Shown in pieces: positions 36,732-49,279 of a stretch of 64,000 bases of DNA. The stretch is taken from positions 15,579,784 through 15,643,783 of the forward strand of contig NC_061794.1 of the NCBI RefSeq assembly GCF_021462225.1, given 5' to 3'. Source of the stretch: Girardinichthys multiradiatus (taxonomy: Eukaryota > Chordata > Actinopteri > Cyprinodontiformes > Goodeidae). The notes under the pieces are model-generated. The model worked only from the letters and a program-made list of their open reading frames with translations, made no database searches and was not told where the DNA came from. Made by a program: the position numbers and the translations under genes. The stretch's first letter is position 1, and each line of letters begins with the position of its first letter.

Positions 36732-39700
36732 ATGGCAGGGTCAAACATGTCTCCACCTCTAGCTGTGATGGTTGTGGTGGTCCTCTGTGTCCTGCTGGCA
36801 GGATCAAGCCACGCAGGCCCTGAAATGGACCCGTACAAAATATTAGGAGTAACCCCGAGAGCAAGCCAGGCAGAGATTAAGAAGGTTTACAAGCGACTCG
36901 CTAAAGAATGGTGAGTTTTTTTTCGAGACCCTCTCATCTCACTGCACTCCTTTCAGTTCTTAACTAATGGACTTGTCCTTCTCAAGGCATCCTGACAAAA
37001 ACAAAGATCCAGGTGCTGAGGACATGTTTATCAAGATCACTAAATCTTATGAGGTTAGTTTATGCACTTACTTTATATCCTTTCCTCCCAAGATGTGACA
37101 GGCTGAGGGTAACAAGCTACTAAAATATCCTATTTTAACTCAATTCTCTGCTAAGTAGTGTGTAGACACAACCGTTCAGGGGTCTTTTTATGCCTGAATG
37201 ATTCAGTTGTCAGATTGAGTATTTGCTCTGATAATTGTGTCAGGAGAAGGGTAAAAAAAAAAAACGACCAAATGCTAAACATAAACCCCTGAAGGATTAT
37301 TGCTCAAGGCCACTTCAAAATATAATTACAAAGTTTGCCTCATTTAAAGCAATAAGAGTGCCGTCCAGTACTTTCCATACACTCACTGATGGCACGAATG
37401 CCATATTAATTAGGGGCTTTTAATTATGAATTTCAATTTTCTTTTTCAGGGTGGAATGATAATCAAACAAACAGCTTCAATGATTTTCAAAAACAAAAAA
37501 GAGGTCGATTGAAGTTATTTTGGATTTTCTCTAACTGACACGGGGCTAAATTGTACATACCTCCTTTATCAATGTTAGGTTTAATGTCCCTGCAGAAACT
37601 ATACGCACCAAGAAGCTCCTGGTCGCATTTGTAGAGTTTCTCTATATTGTTTAACTTCTTGGCACACACCCTTCTCTGAAGCTTAGTCCATAAATGCTCC
37701 AGGGGGTAATCGTTGAAGCTTTGGGGAGGCCATTCCAGAAGCTTTACGTTAAACTATGTCATCCACTTCAGAACTAGTTCTGATGCATATTTTGGATCCT
37801 TGTTCTGTTGGAATACCCAACGGTGTCCCTCTGATCAAAACTGTCCCCCTCAGATAAAACCAAATGGGTAGTTATTAAGAACAGCCTTGGCACCATCAAA
37901 GCTCAAGACAATTGAGACACTGGAGACTGCAGGAACACCATGAACAATACCCGTTTTCCACTGAAAGCCCCAGGATTTGTTTTACCTGGGAAATAGGAAT
38001 CCTAGGGAATCTCGTTCATTATTTTTCCATTGCACAGAGACGCCATTTATTTATTTAAATCAGCCTAACGACGTATGGGGAAGTTGTGAAAAAAACTGAT
38101 ATACACCTTCATTCCAGCATATGGCATTACTCCTTTCCTCTGTTTAAAAGTTAATAAATAATTTTTTTGTGTCAACTGATAAATAAAAGATGATGAACAG
38201 CTTTAGAGTTATATAGTTTATTAATGACTTCCATTATTCCTTAAGTTGCACTGGATCCATAAGTAGGAAAGGTTTAAATCATTATTTTATATAGATTTTT
38301 TTTAACAAAATGCTTCTGGCCAGAGTAGTTACTTTACAACTGCATGATTTATTTTATAACTACTAAACACTGACTAACACACTTATTTTTCTTTTATTAT
38401 CCTTAGGTAAACTCAGACAATTACAGAACATGTTTTTAGCAACAATTTTATTTATGAGTACAGATTTACAGGGACTTGATACCTTGACTGTCTAATCATA
38501 AAATATAAAGGAGAAGATGGTTAGACAGTGGAGTAGAGGATGGCAGAATCACTAAGCATCTAAACCTGGAACTGTGGTCTCTCCTCCTGCAGAGCCGTTT
38601 GAATGAAACAATGAAAAATTTAAAATATTAAGATTTAATACACCACTAAGTTAAGTTTACATGAAAATACTTAGGGAAATGCCCCTCCTTGAACCGCCAC
38701 CTTAACGTGGTGGAGGGGTTTGAGTGCTCAAATGATCCTAGAGGCTATGTTGTCTGGGGCCTAAATGCCCCTGGTAGGGTCTCCCATGGCAAACAGGCTC
38801 TAGGTGACGGGTCAGACAAAGAGCGGTTCAAGAATCCTTCATGAGGACTAAAATATCGAGGCACGTGACGTCGCCCAGTACGGCGGAGCCGGGGTCCCAT
38901 CCTGGAGCCAGGTCTGGGGTCGGGACTCGCCAGAGAGCACCTGGGGGCCGGGTCGCTCCTCGCGGGACCCGGCCGGGCCAAGCCCGAACGAGAGATACGT
39001 GGCCATCCCCCAGTGGGCCCACCACCTGCAGGGGGAACTGTGAGGGACCGGTGCAAAGAGGATTGGGTGGCGGAGGAAGGTGGAGACCTCAGCGGCCCGA
39101 TCCCCGGATGCTTAGGCTGGCTCTAGGGATGTGGAATGTCACCTCGCTGGGGGGGAGGTGCGGGAGGTCGAGAGATATCGACTAGAAATAGTTGGGCTCG
39201 CCTCCACGCACAGTGTGGGCTCTGGAACCCCTCTCCTTGAGAGGGGTTGGACTCTCTTCTACTCTGGAGTGGCCCACGGGGAGAGGCGGCGGGCTGGTGT
39301 GGATCTGCTTGTTGCCCCCCCAGCTCAGCCGTCTTGTGCCTCGAAGCGATTCTGGCAAACCGTCCGGTGCCTCAGGAGGTCGAAGCAGTGCTTCGCCAAC
39401 ACTGTTTATAGTGGGGGTGGGAGGCTGCTGACCTCGACTGAGGACATTATTGGGCGGTGGAAGGAGTACTTCGAGGATCTCCTCAATCCTGCCATCACAC
39501 ATTCCCTGGTGGAAACAGAGGCTGGGGGCTCGGAGTTGGACTCCTTCATCACCCAGGCTGAAGTTACCGAGGTGGTTAAAAAGCTCTGCAGTGGCTTCGG
39601 GAGTGGATGAGATCCGCCCTGAGTACCTCAAATCTCTGGATGTTGTGGGGCTGTCATGGTTGACACGCCTCTTCAACATTGCGTGGCGGTCGGACAGTGC

Positions 39701-42700
39701 CTCTGGACTGGCAGACTGGGGTGGTGGTCCCCCTTCATAAGAAGGGGGATCGGAGGGTGTGTTCCAACTACAGGGGGATCACACTCCTCAGCCTACCTGG
39801 TAAGGCCTACGCCAGGGTATTGGAGAGGAGAGTCCGGCAGATAGTCAAACCTCGGCTTCAGGAGGAGCAGTGTGGTTTTCGTCCTGGCCGTGGAACACTG
39901 GACCAGCTCTATACCCCCTACAGGGTACTCGAGGTTTCATGGGAGTTTGCCCTACCGGTTCACATGTGTTTTGTGAACCCGGAGAAAGCATTCGACTGTG
40001 TCCCTCGTGATGCCCTGTGGGAGGTGCTCCAGAAGTATGGAATCGGGGGCCCTTTATGAGGGGCCATCCGGTCCCTGTACGGAGCAGGAGTTTGGGCCTC
40101 ATTGCCGCACTAATTCGGACCTGTTCCCGGTGCATGCTGGACTCCGGCAGGGCTGCCATTTGTCACTGGTCCTGTTCATAACTTTTATGGACAGGATTTT
40201 TAGACGCAGCCAAGGGCCGGAGGGGGTCTGGTTGGGGGCCAGTGGATTTCGTCTCTTCTTTTTGCAGATGACGTGGTCCTGCTGGCCCCCTCTACCCAAG
40301 TCTTACAGCATGCGCTATGGCAGTTTGCAGCCGAGTGTGAAGCGGCTGGGATGAAGATCAGCTCCTCCAAGTCAGAGGCCATGGTACTCGACCGGAAAAG
40401 GGTGGCTTGTCCTCTTCAGGTTGGAGGGAGTTCCCGCCTCAAGTGGAGGAGTTTAAGTATCTCTTGTTCACGAGTGAGGGAAGAATGGAGCGGGAGATCG
40501 ACAGACGGATTGGTGCGGCTGCCACAGTAATGGGGGCACTGTGCCAGTCCGTTGTGGTGAAGAGAGAGCTGAGCCGAAAAGCGAAGCTCTCGATTTACTG
40601 GTCGGTCTACGTTCCTACCCTCACCTATGGCCATGAACTTTGGGTCATGACCGAAAGAACGAGATCCCGGATAGAAGCGGCTGAAATTAGCTTCCTCCGT
40701 AGGGTGGCCGGGCACTCCCTTAGAGATAGGGTGAGGAGCTCGGCCATCCGGGAGGGGCTCGGAGTAGAGCCGCTGCTCCTCCACATCGAGAGGAGCCAGT
40801 TGAGGTGGCTCGGGCATCTATACCGGATGCCTCCTGGACGCCTTCCTCGGGAGGTGTTCCAGGCACGTCCCACCGGGAGGAGGCCCAGGGGACGGCCCAG
40901 GACACGCTGGAGGGACTATGTCTCTTGGCTGGCCTGGGAACGCCTTGGGCTCCCCCCAGAGGAGCTGGAGGAGGTGTCTGGGGAGAGGGACGTCTGGGCG
41001 TCTCTGCTGAGTCTGCTGCCCCCGCGAGCCGGTCCCAGATAAGCGGAAGACGACAAGTACGAGTATATAGGGAAATGTGTATTTTTTTATGTACATGGAA
41101 AATGTAAAGTGCTCTGATCATTGGTACTGCATTAAAACATTTGTTTTAGAGAACTGTGGTGAAATAGTTTATTATTAATGCCAACAATAACTTAAAGTGT
41201 CAGAAATTTCGGGCGAAAAATATTCAATTTTATTTTCTTGTACTTGCGGTTATTCACTACATACCTACTAAACGCTTTATATTCTCTTTCAGCCGCCACA
41301 AACGGATTACAGGTAGCGTGAAATCCCAGAGTGCCGGGTTGAGATCAGGCTGTGGTTAGAGGGGAAGCTGCCCAGTTAGCTTAGCAGCCGGACCACCCTG
41401 TAAATGGAGCTCCGCTGCTCCGAAAACTCCGAAAACATTTAAATGTAGGCCCATTCTTGATAAGCTGACTGCACAGAGGAACTTTTGAGGTGTACTTTCT
41501 TGCTTAAAACTACTTTTTGTGTGACAAATTAACGGTATAAAAACGATTAATTTGTATAGTAACCTGCGCTATTACTGAAGCTGCTGGTGCCATGCCTTGC
41601 TGCATACAACTCCGACCCTTTAACAAATCCTGGGGAAAGCTGAAAAGACCTTCTCCAGAGTAGGACCATTTACTCATGAAAGTAAAGCCCTGGGAAAGAA
41701 AAAATAGCTGGGTAAATTTGTATCAAAACGCAATCTGGACATTACAAAGCCTGGGGCTTTCTGCTGGCAATGGAAAACGGGGGCTAATGCTGACAGTGAA
41801 GCAAGTTTGACATCATGGACTGAGAGGGTGCCAGCAAAGAAAAAAGCCACTTCTCTGAGTTTAATATTATTAGGCTCAACTGAATTTGCAGCTCTGCACA
41901 CGGACAAGCCAGATGTCTTCTGGAGAAAAGAGTTTAATGGTCAAATGAGACAAAGACTGAGCCATTTTACCACTATGCCAAGAATATTGTTTGAAGGGGT
42001 CAAAGTGAGACTTTCAAACCTACAAACACTGCTGTCAACAAATACATAAATATAAAGAAGTAAGGGATGACTCAAGAATTTAGCATTCAGACTAGAGTCG
42101 TAAGAATATGTGTGTGACTGTAACATGTCTTCTAAGCTCACGTTTGCTTGGTCTACAATCTAGATCCTGTCCAGCGAAGACAAACGTGCCAGCTATGACC
42201 GTTACGGGCAGACCGATGATACCCAGGCTTACAGCAGTGGCCGATACGGCCGTCGCCAGGACAGCTTCTACTTTGACGAGTCCTTCTTCAACTTCCCATT
42301 CAACACTAAGAGCCACAGGGACTTCACCGACAGCAAGTACACGCTACGCTTCAACCAGTACGTCAGCGAGGTGGTGCCTGACAGCTACAGGAGGCCTTAC
42401 CTGATAAAGATCACCTCCGACTGGTGCTTCAGCTGCATCCATATTGAGCCTGTGTGGAAGGACGTGGCGCAGGAGATGGAGGGCCTAGGTATGAAATGGG
42501 TTGGAAATTTAACCAGCAAATCTGAGCCACACAGAACAGGCTGAAAGAGGACATTTGTTTTTAAATGTCTTATTTTTGCAGGTGTCGGAATAGGCGTGGT
42601 TGACGTTGGCTATGAGAGACGTTTAGCAAATCACCTCAGTGCTCACCGCACCCCGTCCATACTGGGTGTCATCAGTGGAAAGGTGATGTTTTTCCATTAC

Positions 42701-45668
42701 GCTGTAGCAAAAGAACACCTGTGGCAGTTTGTTGAAGACCTCCTCCCTCAGAGACTTGTGGAGAGGGTAAATATCCGTGCCTAAACAGCCTGATGGATAC
42801 TTTCTATTGAATTCACCAAAGGGAAAATAATTCACAGAGCATTTTATGTTTGCTATACTTCAGATCACTGACAAAAATGAGCAGCAGTTCTTGAACAGCT
42901 GGCACGAGCTTAACAAGCCACACGTCCTTCTGTTTGACCAAGTTCCAGTTGTCCCTCTGCTATACAAAGTAGGCTCCATGCATGTTTGTTAATCCAAAAT
43001 AAATTTTATGTGTCACTAATGCAAACATGTCAGTCTTGTGTTCGTATCCTCACAGCTGGCAGCGTTTGCTTACAAGGACTACCTACAGTTTGGTTATGTG
43101 GACCAGGGCCTTGCAGAGACGGCCGAGCTGCAGAAGCGCTTCAACATTAATACTTATGCTCCGACCATGCTGGTCTTTAAGGAGAACACTGACAAGCCTG
43201 CTGATATTATACAGGTACTTTAAATTGACATGTCTTTCTGTCATTTCTGAATTTTATAGTGATTCTTTTTAGCATAAAGTTAAAATACCACATCTCCTAA
43301 CTCTGCAGGCTAAAGGAATGAAGAAACAAATCATTGATGAGTTCATGTCAAACAACAAGTTCCTCCTCGCACCACGGCTCGTCAATCAGAAGCTCTTTGA
43401 TGAGCTCTGTCCTGTCAAACAGTTTCACAGACGTAGAAAGTAAGGAAGTCTAACAGGACATTTCTATCACAGTTTTAGGCCTTTGTTTTCTTTTTGAATG
43501 TAATTATAATACCTGCTGGTCTCCTCAGATATTGTGTTCTGCTGATCACAGCTGATGAAGAGACACATTCTTTTGGGAACCAGGCATTTCTCTCGTTTGC
43601 ATCCACCAACACAAGGGAAGTTGTTAGGTTTGCTTATGTGTACCAGCGACTACAGCAACCACTCTGTGACATCCTAATACAGAGCGAGGACGGCTCTCAG
43701 TCATCACCACAGGTACAGTAGGCCAGACAATATGTCCAAAAGTACAGTGATTACTAAATGGTGCATTGACAATTATTTAAACTCTGTTTTTGGGGGTTTT
43801 TGGGGGTACTGCATAGGTAATTTCAGTCAGAGTTTAGCTGCTGGATGTTCCATTTTCTGTTCAGTCTGGAGGTTGCAGTCATAAACTACAGTCACTTTTA
43901 CATATATTGGTATTCCTGGTAGAAATTAGCAAAAAGCTTCTCACTCCCGTTGCATAATCTCACACTGAGACTTTTTAGAGAAATTTAACCTTTAATTTAT
44001 AAAATATTTAAAGTGCAGTCATACTTACTTCCTTGCCTCCTTGTATCTTTCCTTCTTTCCTTTAATCCATCCTTGTGTTCTAACTCTTTTTCTACCATTC
44101 CTTTCTTATGTCCTACCTTTATTTGTTTTGGTTTTAATTGGTGGGTTTGTTTGTGTGTGCAGGTGGTGATACTAGAGAGGCGTAACGCAGCCGGCAGAGC
44201 ATTGTTCAAGCCAGTTACAACCTGGAACGGCAGCGAAGAAGACAAGCTGCACCTCATGGAGGAACTAGAGCGCCTTCAGAAGGACCCTTCCATCCTCACC
44301 CATGACGCCATGCTGCCTGAACTCAACAACGAGTTTGCCTCGGTAGGATCATTTTGAACCGAACTTGTGCAACACAGTATGCAACTTATATTGCTTGAAG
44401 CCAACTGGTTGTTCTGACTCACAGCACTGTTCATATCACACCTCTTTAGATGTTTGTAGTACGGTGGATCTATGCATCTTACGATTACCTCTCTGAAGTC
44501 ATTGATGATATTCTTCATAACAACTGGTAGGTGTCGCTTTTAATTTTACAGCGAAGTGTGGATCATAATTTGCAAGAGAAATTTTCCAACGGTGATATTG
44601 ATAACTTTCAGGCGTGAGATGATGCCTCTTCTGTCCCTCATCTTCTCCGCTTTGTTCATCTTGTTTGGAACCGTGGTGATCCAGGCCTTTAGGTGGGTGT
44701 GGTTTACCTGCACTGTTCTTTCACTGCAGTTCAGGATAAAATACAAGAGAAACAAGCAAAAAGACATGCATAACTTCTGTCACTGCAGTGACTCCAGTGA
44801 AGATAAACAGATGAAACCAAAGGCGAAAGATGGACCTAAAGCAGAAAATGGATCATCAGGGACTAGTAGCACCTCAAGGCAAGAATACCTCTCAGTCAAC
44901 CCTTGATTAAATAAAGGCTTTTTTTACTAAAGCTTTGCGTTGCTATTAATTTTAGCCGGCCTCCGAGAAAGAATTTTGTGGAGGTGACAGAGTTGACGAA
45001 CATCACCTACATGAGCAACCTGGTGAAGCTGAGGCCTGGACACATCAACATAGTCCTTGTTCTCACTGATGCCTCCAAGAACATCCTTCTTAGCAAGTTT
45101 GCCAAAGAGGTGTATTCTTTCACAGGGTAAAAAACTCAATAAACTTTATGCACTATTTGAGTTTGATTTGTGGAATTTAAACATACCTTCTCACATTTCT
45201 TCCTGTCTGCATTTCTGCAGGAGTCAGACGCTGCACTTCTCCTTCCTGAACCTCGACAAGCACAGCGAGTGGATGAGCACGCTGCTGGAATACGCCCAGG
45301 ACCTGTCGCAGATCGATGCGGACGAGGATGACAGCAGGTGCCGTAAAATGGACTACACCGGCTTTGTGCTGGCTCTGAATGGCCACAAAAAGTACCTGTG
45401 TCTCTTCAAGCCAGTCTACACTGGAGAGGATGTCGACGTTAAGTCATCCGATGAAGAAGGGGGGGCGTCAGCGGGGAAACTGAGGCCCGGTTCCCGCGAC
45501 GGTCACCCTCCACGGAAATCCAGTCGCTCCCGCAGCACATCCACCTTGCAGATCCACCACAAACTGGACCGACTGGGGCTGTGGATGGAAAGACTCATGG
45601 AGGGCACCTTACCTCGTTACTACGTTCCTGCCTGGCCAGGGCTTGAGAAGATCCCACCAAGTAAATAG
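36732..45668 (+). CDS. dnajc16: DnaJ homolog subfamily C member 16 (ERdj8), ER membrane J-protein
   Basis: Fourteen coding exons: 36732-36910, 36987-37053, 42164-42488, 42582-42766, 42864-42968, 43056-43214, 43309-43439, 43529-43712, 44163-44342, 44450-44526, 44612-44692, 44789-44878, 44956-45126, 45221-45668; 793 residues (human about 782). A signal peptide (residues about 5-29) precedes a J domain (about 34-97) with the Hsp70-activating HPD at 61-63. Thioredoxin-like domains follow; DWCFSC (168-173) keeps a CxxC. A transmembrane segment (about 534-557, PLLSLIFSALFILFGTVVIQ) anchors it in the ER; the C-terminal part (EVTELTNITY, LALNGHKKY) is conserved. ERdj8 is known to influence autophagosome size. 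Intron 12 begins with GC, not GT. Intron 2 is 5.1 kb because of transposons. A second possible start Met is at residue 6. Confidence 0.96.
37495..37930 (-). mobile_element. Tc1-like transposon fragment in dnajc16 intron 2
   Basis: Antisense transposase-derived sequence is recognisable (TGGGGAGGCCATTCCAGAAG at 37721-37740 and CCTTGTTCTGTTGGAATACC at 37798-37817), the TGGCCATTCCA and 'CTGTTGGAA' blocks being common to this group. No frame survives. Confidence 0.55.
37951..41781. mobile_element. Candidate DNA transposon with inverted ends, split by a LINE
   Basis: CCGTTTTCCACTGAAAGCCC (37951-37970) is matched in reverse complement by the sequence around 41750-41781 (CTGGGGCTTT, TGGCAATGGAAAACGGG), with a short insertion in the right arm. 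A second related pair (CCTGGGAAATAGGAATCC; AGCCCTGGGAAAG) lies just inside. Without the LINE at 38682-41067 the unit would be about 1.4 kb with no transposase frame. The ends resemble non-autonomous PIF/Harbinger- or hAT-type elements of fish; the superfamily is unsure because target duplications are not clear. Confidence 0.5.
38682..41067 (+). mobile_element. LINE with internal deletion, 10-bp target duplication, in dnajc16 intron 2
   Basis: Flanked by TAGGGAAATG at 38672-38681 and 41068-41077, an exact 10-bp target duplication, which fixes both ends. The 5' region (CTTGAACCGCCACCTTAACG) is a GC-rich leader. The start of ORF2 endonuclease is at 39131-39335 (LEIVGLA, GWTLFYSGVAHGERRRAG), which then jumps near 39340 to the linker before the reverse transcriptase (FWQTVRCLRR), so roughly 1 kb of endonuclease and spacer is missing. 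Reverse-transcriptase motifs follow: VDEIRPEYLKSLDVVG, NYRGITLLSLPGKAY, GFRPGRGTLDQL and ADDVVLL, with frameshifts. The C-terminal 211 codons (40407-41042) are still open: SFLRRVAGHSLRDR, RWLGHLYRMP. The family is a widespread teleost LINE, possibly I/Nimb-like. Confidence 0.9.
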
Positions 45669-46928
45669 ATCAACAACTTCGTATTTAACTCCTGTCACTC
45701 TGATATGTTTTGTTTTTGAAGGAGGTTTGGCTAAAAATACCCCAGTTAATATTTGAGACCTTTAATGGCTGCCGATTTCTGTTAAATAGGACAAACGTTA
45801 TAAGTTAACTACCAAAGGACTTTGCTGCATGTGCTACTGGGTTCCCCTTCAGAAATTACCCCTTTTGGCAGCTTTTGACATTTTTGATTCTTTCTTTATT
45901 TTTGATTTGATGGCTGTCTTCTGTGCCTGACGTCCACACCCCTAAGCTTCTCTGGGTTTTTTTCTTTCTGTGCCGACCACCCTCACCTGCTACTGTTCCC
46001 TGATCGTCTGCATCAGCTCTCCTCTGCAGCTGAACTAGAACCACGCCCCGCCACCACCGCCTCATCCTGTTGTGTTCCTACATTATAAAATCACTGTGCT
46101 CTTGTTGAAATTCAGTCAGCATGTGAGAAGCTGCGCAACAGAAATAATCCGATTTCAGACAAAGAAAAGCTGAAGATGGCGAAGTTAGCTTCCTGCTGCC
46201 TTGTTTCTAACCTTTGCGTTGCTGTGGTATGAACCGCTTGTGGATGACTTGTCGCAGCTTGGACTGCGTTTTAAAGTAAAAACTGTGAATAGAGATGCAT
46301 GAAACTAATATTTAATGTTTTTGCTCTTTTATGCATCTCAAATATTTGTTATTTTAAAAAGTGATTTAGTTAATGTGCAATAGATCATACTTCTGTAATG
46401 ATGCTGCCTTTACCCAGGACCTGAAGGTGCACTCTCGGGGTCTTCCTCGATCCTGTGCTCCAGCAGAGAAAGAAAACATTTTTTTCGTTACATGAGAACT
46501 GTTGGAAAGTATCTTATACAGTAGAAAATTCAACAAACAAGAGGTCCTTAAATAACCTTTTAGTTGCCTTTCCCTCCCAAAAACACTTAGCAGACAGTAG
46601 CTTTATGTAGCCACGAACCTGCTGCCATTTTTATCACCTCCAGATTTTCTAATACACTACAAATAACCAATCTTGTCCATGAGTGAAAGTGAAACTGTTT
46701 GTCACTTTTTTCTAATAATTTAAAAAGAGCTTATAAATGCTGTTTAGATGAATTAGTTATTGCTTGCTACAATAATGTTGGATTTGTATTTTAAAGACTG
46801 CACCTCATTTTAATAATTATGTTTTTAAATTCTGTGTAACATTAATGTATATACTACTATAAGTTGTTTCAAGTTGTCTTAAAAGCATTTATTGTGTTTG
46901 TTGTTATTCGATACATACTATGTTTATT

Positions 46929-46934
46929 AATAAA
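46929..46934 (+). promoter_or_regulatory. Likely dnajc16 polyadenylation signal
   Basis: AATAAA lies 1.26 kb after the stop codon; 45669-46928 would then be the 3' UTR, which contains no repeat I recognise. An earlier signal cannot be excluded. Confidence 0.45.
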
Positions 46935-47194
46935 GGCAAGAATAGTAAATTAATTTTGACTTTGCCCATTTTTTCAGTGTTTGATATTATCACATTATTC
47001 ATTGAGTTTGGGAAGAGTTCCACTCAAGTTTTAAATCCCACAATAGCAGCAGACTCTTTTACATCTAACTGCATCTTTTGGCCTTGTCGACTAATTTGGA
47101 CAAGACTAGAACTTCTTTTGGTCTACAAAAAGGCAGTTTTATCACAGTTAATGATGGTTTTATTTTCATTTGCCAAAGTTTTTTTTTTTTTTTT

Positions 47195-47890
47195 TTGTAT
47201 TTAGCCCTAATTTCCTCTGGTGTACCTCAAGGGTCTGTTTTTTGTCCTATAATCTTCATTATACCGTTATTCATTATACACTTATTCAGTAAAGTCAAGC
47301 CTTTATTTTTGTTAACTGATGATTTTCCGTTTACAGTTAATAAAAACAACAGTTAAGATTTGAATATTACAAAGAGTCCAAAAACAGACAATTAAGACAA
47401 AAATGTGGGCTTGATGAAAAGTATGTTTAACAGGTGCTTAAAGGTTATCTTCAAAAGGTACTTTTAATTTAACAGACAAGACTCATCAGAATGCATATTG
47501 TAATTTACTGAATATGACTTGAGTATGATTTCCTTTTTTGGTTATGCTAAAGATGTCCGATTTTTGTTTTTGTTTGTTTCAAATCAAATGTTTTGCCTCT
47601 GTTCAAGATCAAGACTGGTTATTGGCTAATGATTTTTCTTAGGCTCAATAGAAACAAGACTGAAATCATTGTGTTTGGAAATCAAGCAGCTTTGGAAGAG
47701 CAAACCCTCAGATCTTCTGCTTCTCATGGTTCTCATCCTATTTTAAATGGTTTGGTATTCATTTATTTAGGCAAGCTTCTGTATAACCCCATCACAGCAC
47801 TGAGATCAATCAGCCAAATGCTCATACTGCAACCAAGGTCTAAATTAGGCCACAGAGAAGATTTGGTTTTTGCATTGATAGGCCCTAGAC
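47195..47890 (+). mobile_element. Decayed LINE reverse-transcriptase remnant, left part
   Basis: ISSGVPQGSVFCPIIF (47203-47260) is the RT motif GVPQGSVLGPILF; FLRLNRNKTEIIVFGN (47636-47683) and LGHREDLVFALIGPR (about 47845-47885) are later parts of the same ORF2. The catalytic YADD region between them is deleted or decayed. The LINE text resumes at 49058 after a DNA-transposon-like insertion. Confidence 0.75.
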
Positions 47891-48359
47891 CAGGGGCTTC
47901 CAAAGTTTGGTCTGAGGGACGTTTGTCGCTGCAATTCCATAATGGTACAAATTTGGACCGCCATGATAGGCGGATGATGCAGATGGACACTTATAAATGT
48001 TTATCATCTCAAATTTGTTTACTGACAAAACCTTCTTAAAATGAAAAATGTTAGAAACAACACAGTATTTCTCTTTTATTTACCACATTTATATATGTAT
48101 TATAATTTATTAATTAAAACAAAACAACAGAAAGAAAGCAGGCCTAGGTACACCCAGAAGTAAGGATTTACAGTAAAAAGAAAGAAGGACCTACATGTTG
48201 TTCTTGTTGAGATCAGACATAAATGCTTTTTAGACCTACAAAATACAAAACAATTAAGTAAAACGTTATTTACATAGCACCTTTTAAGACATAGATCAGA
48301 AAGTGCTGTATAGAAGAAAACTAAAAGAATTAAACATCAGTACATTGAAATAAGTACTT

Positions 48360-48720
48360 AAAGCAACTGCAAAAGTAGAAGTTTTTAGTTGTTTTTTAAA
48401 AAGCTCAACAGAGTCCACCTTTGTTAGTTTTCAATCTTGTACGTGGCACAGCCAGCAGGTCGTGGTCACATGACTATAGGCACCTGCTAGGGACAAACAG
48501 ATGTAAAGGTTCTGTGATGGATGACCAAGATGTAAGAACCAAGATCTTGAAGTGTACCCCTGGAGTGGATTGGGAGCCAATGGATCTGGATGAGTATCAG
48601 TGTGACCTGAGAAAACTTCAGGAGTCTGGCAGCTGCTTTCTGTACAACCTGCAGATGGTTCAGTGATGCTTTGTTAAGGCAGATTAATAAGAAGTTACTG
48701 TAACCCATGCTCAAAAACTA
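48360..48720 (-). mobile_element. LINE reverse-transcriptase C-terminal fragment
   Basis: On the - strand, LICLNKASLNHLQVVQKAAA and HWLPIHSRG (48714-48550) match the conserved ending of L2-like reverse transcriptases. It is truncated and contains stops. Confidence 0.75.
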
Positions 48721-48794
48721 GGATGCTGTATGTCTTTCTGCTACAAGGCACAGTGTGAAAACCTTATTACGTTTTGGATTTGCAATTATCCATT

Positions 48795-48960
48795 TTGCAA
48801 CAGTGCTGCACAGTGGCACTGTCGTTAGCACTGTTGACTTGCAGCAAGAAGATCCTGGGTTCCTAGCAAGAAGACCTCCGGCCTGGGGTCTTTCTGCATG
48901 GAGTTCTCACCTTGCATGTGTGGGCTCTCTCCGGGTACTCCAGCTTCCTCCCAATTTTGC
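48795..48960 (+). repeat. Dispersed teleost repeat
   Basis: AGCACTGTTGACTTGCAGCA, AGAAGATCCTGGGTTC and GGGTCTTTCTGCATGGAGTT form a segment found in many fish genomes. The GGGTTC is tRNA B-box-like but incomplete. Confidence 0.6.
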
Positions 48961-49057
48961 AATTTTAATTAAGACAAAAAAAGCGCAAAAGTTTGCGATT
49001 TGGGAGTAATTTCGAGTAATTTTGGCACCCTGAAACAAAAGATTTGGAAACCACCAG

Positions 49058-49190
49058 CCTAGACTGCCAAGTTCATACAGTCTCATTGATCCTGGCTAAA
49101 AACTCACTTTTTACATTGGCTTTTGATTTGATTTCAAGTCTTCTAAAGTTTTGTATGTTTTGATATGCTATTGCTTTAGCCTATTAATGG
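49058..49190 (+). mobile_element. Decayed LINE remnant, right part
   Basis: Continuation of the 47195-47890 LINE: GGCTAAAAACTCACTTTTTA encodes a KTHLF-like stretch typical of the end of L2-like ORF2. The 3' tail is lost. Confidence 0.55.
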
Positions 49191-49279
49191 CCAATTTGTA
49201 AAGCATTTTTTCATTTCTATAGTTTATTTTACTTAATGGAGTTTTAACGAAAATTCAACACGGAAAACTCATCATTACC

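Larger units (their letters stand above)
47891..49057. mobile_element. hAT-like insertion splitting the LINE remnant
   Basis: Left end CAGGGGCTTCCAAAGT (47891-47906) and right end TTTGGAAACCACCAG (49043-49057) are imperfect inverted ends of the CAGGGG type, and CCTAGAC occurs directly on both sides (47884-47890 and 49058-49064). Removing the insert joins the LINE coding sequence. It carries its own passengers: a - strand LINE fragment at 48360-48720 and another dispersed repeat at 48795-48960. No hAT transposase frame is present. Confidence 0.65.

Noticed and set aside
38745..39056. GC-rich Pro/Arg-rich frames on both strands
   Set aside because: They lie in the noncoding 5' leader of the LINE; composition alone keeps them open.
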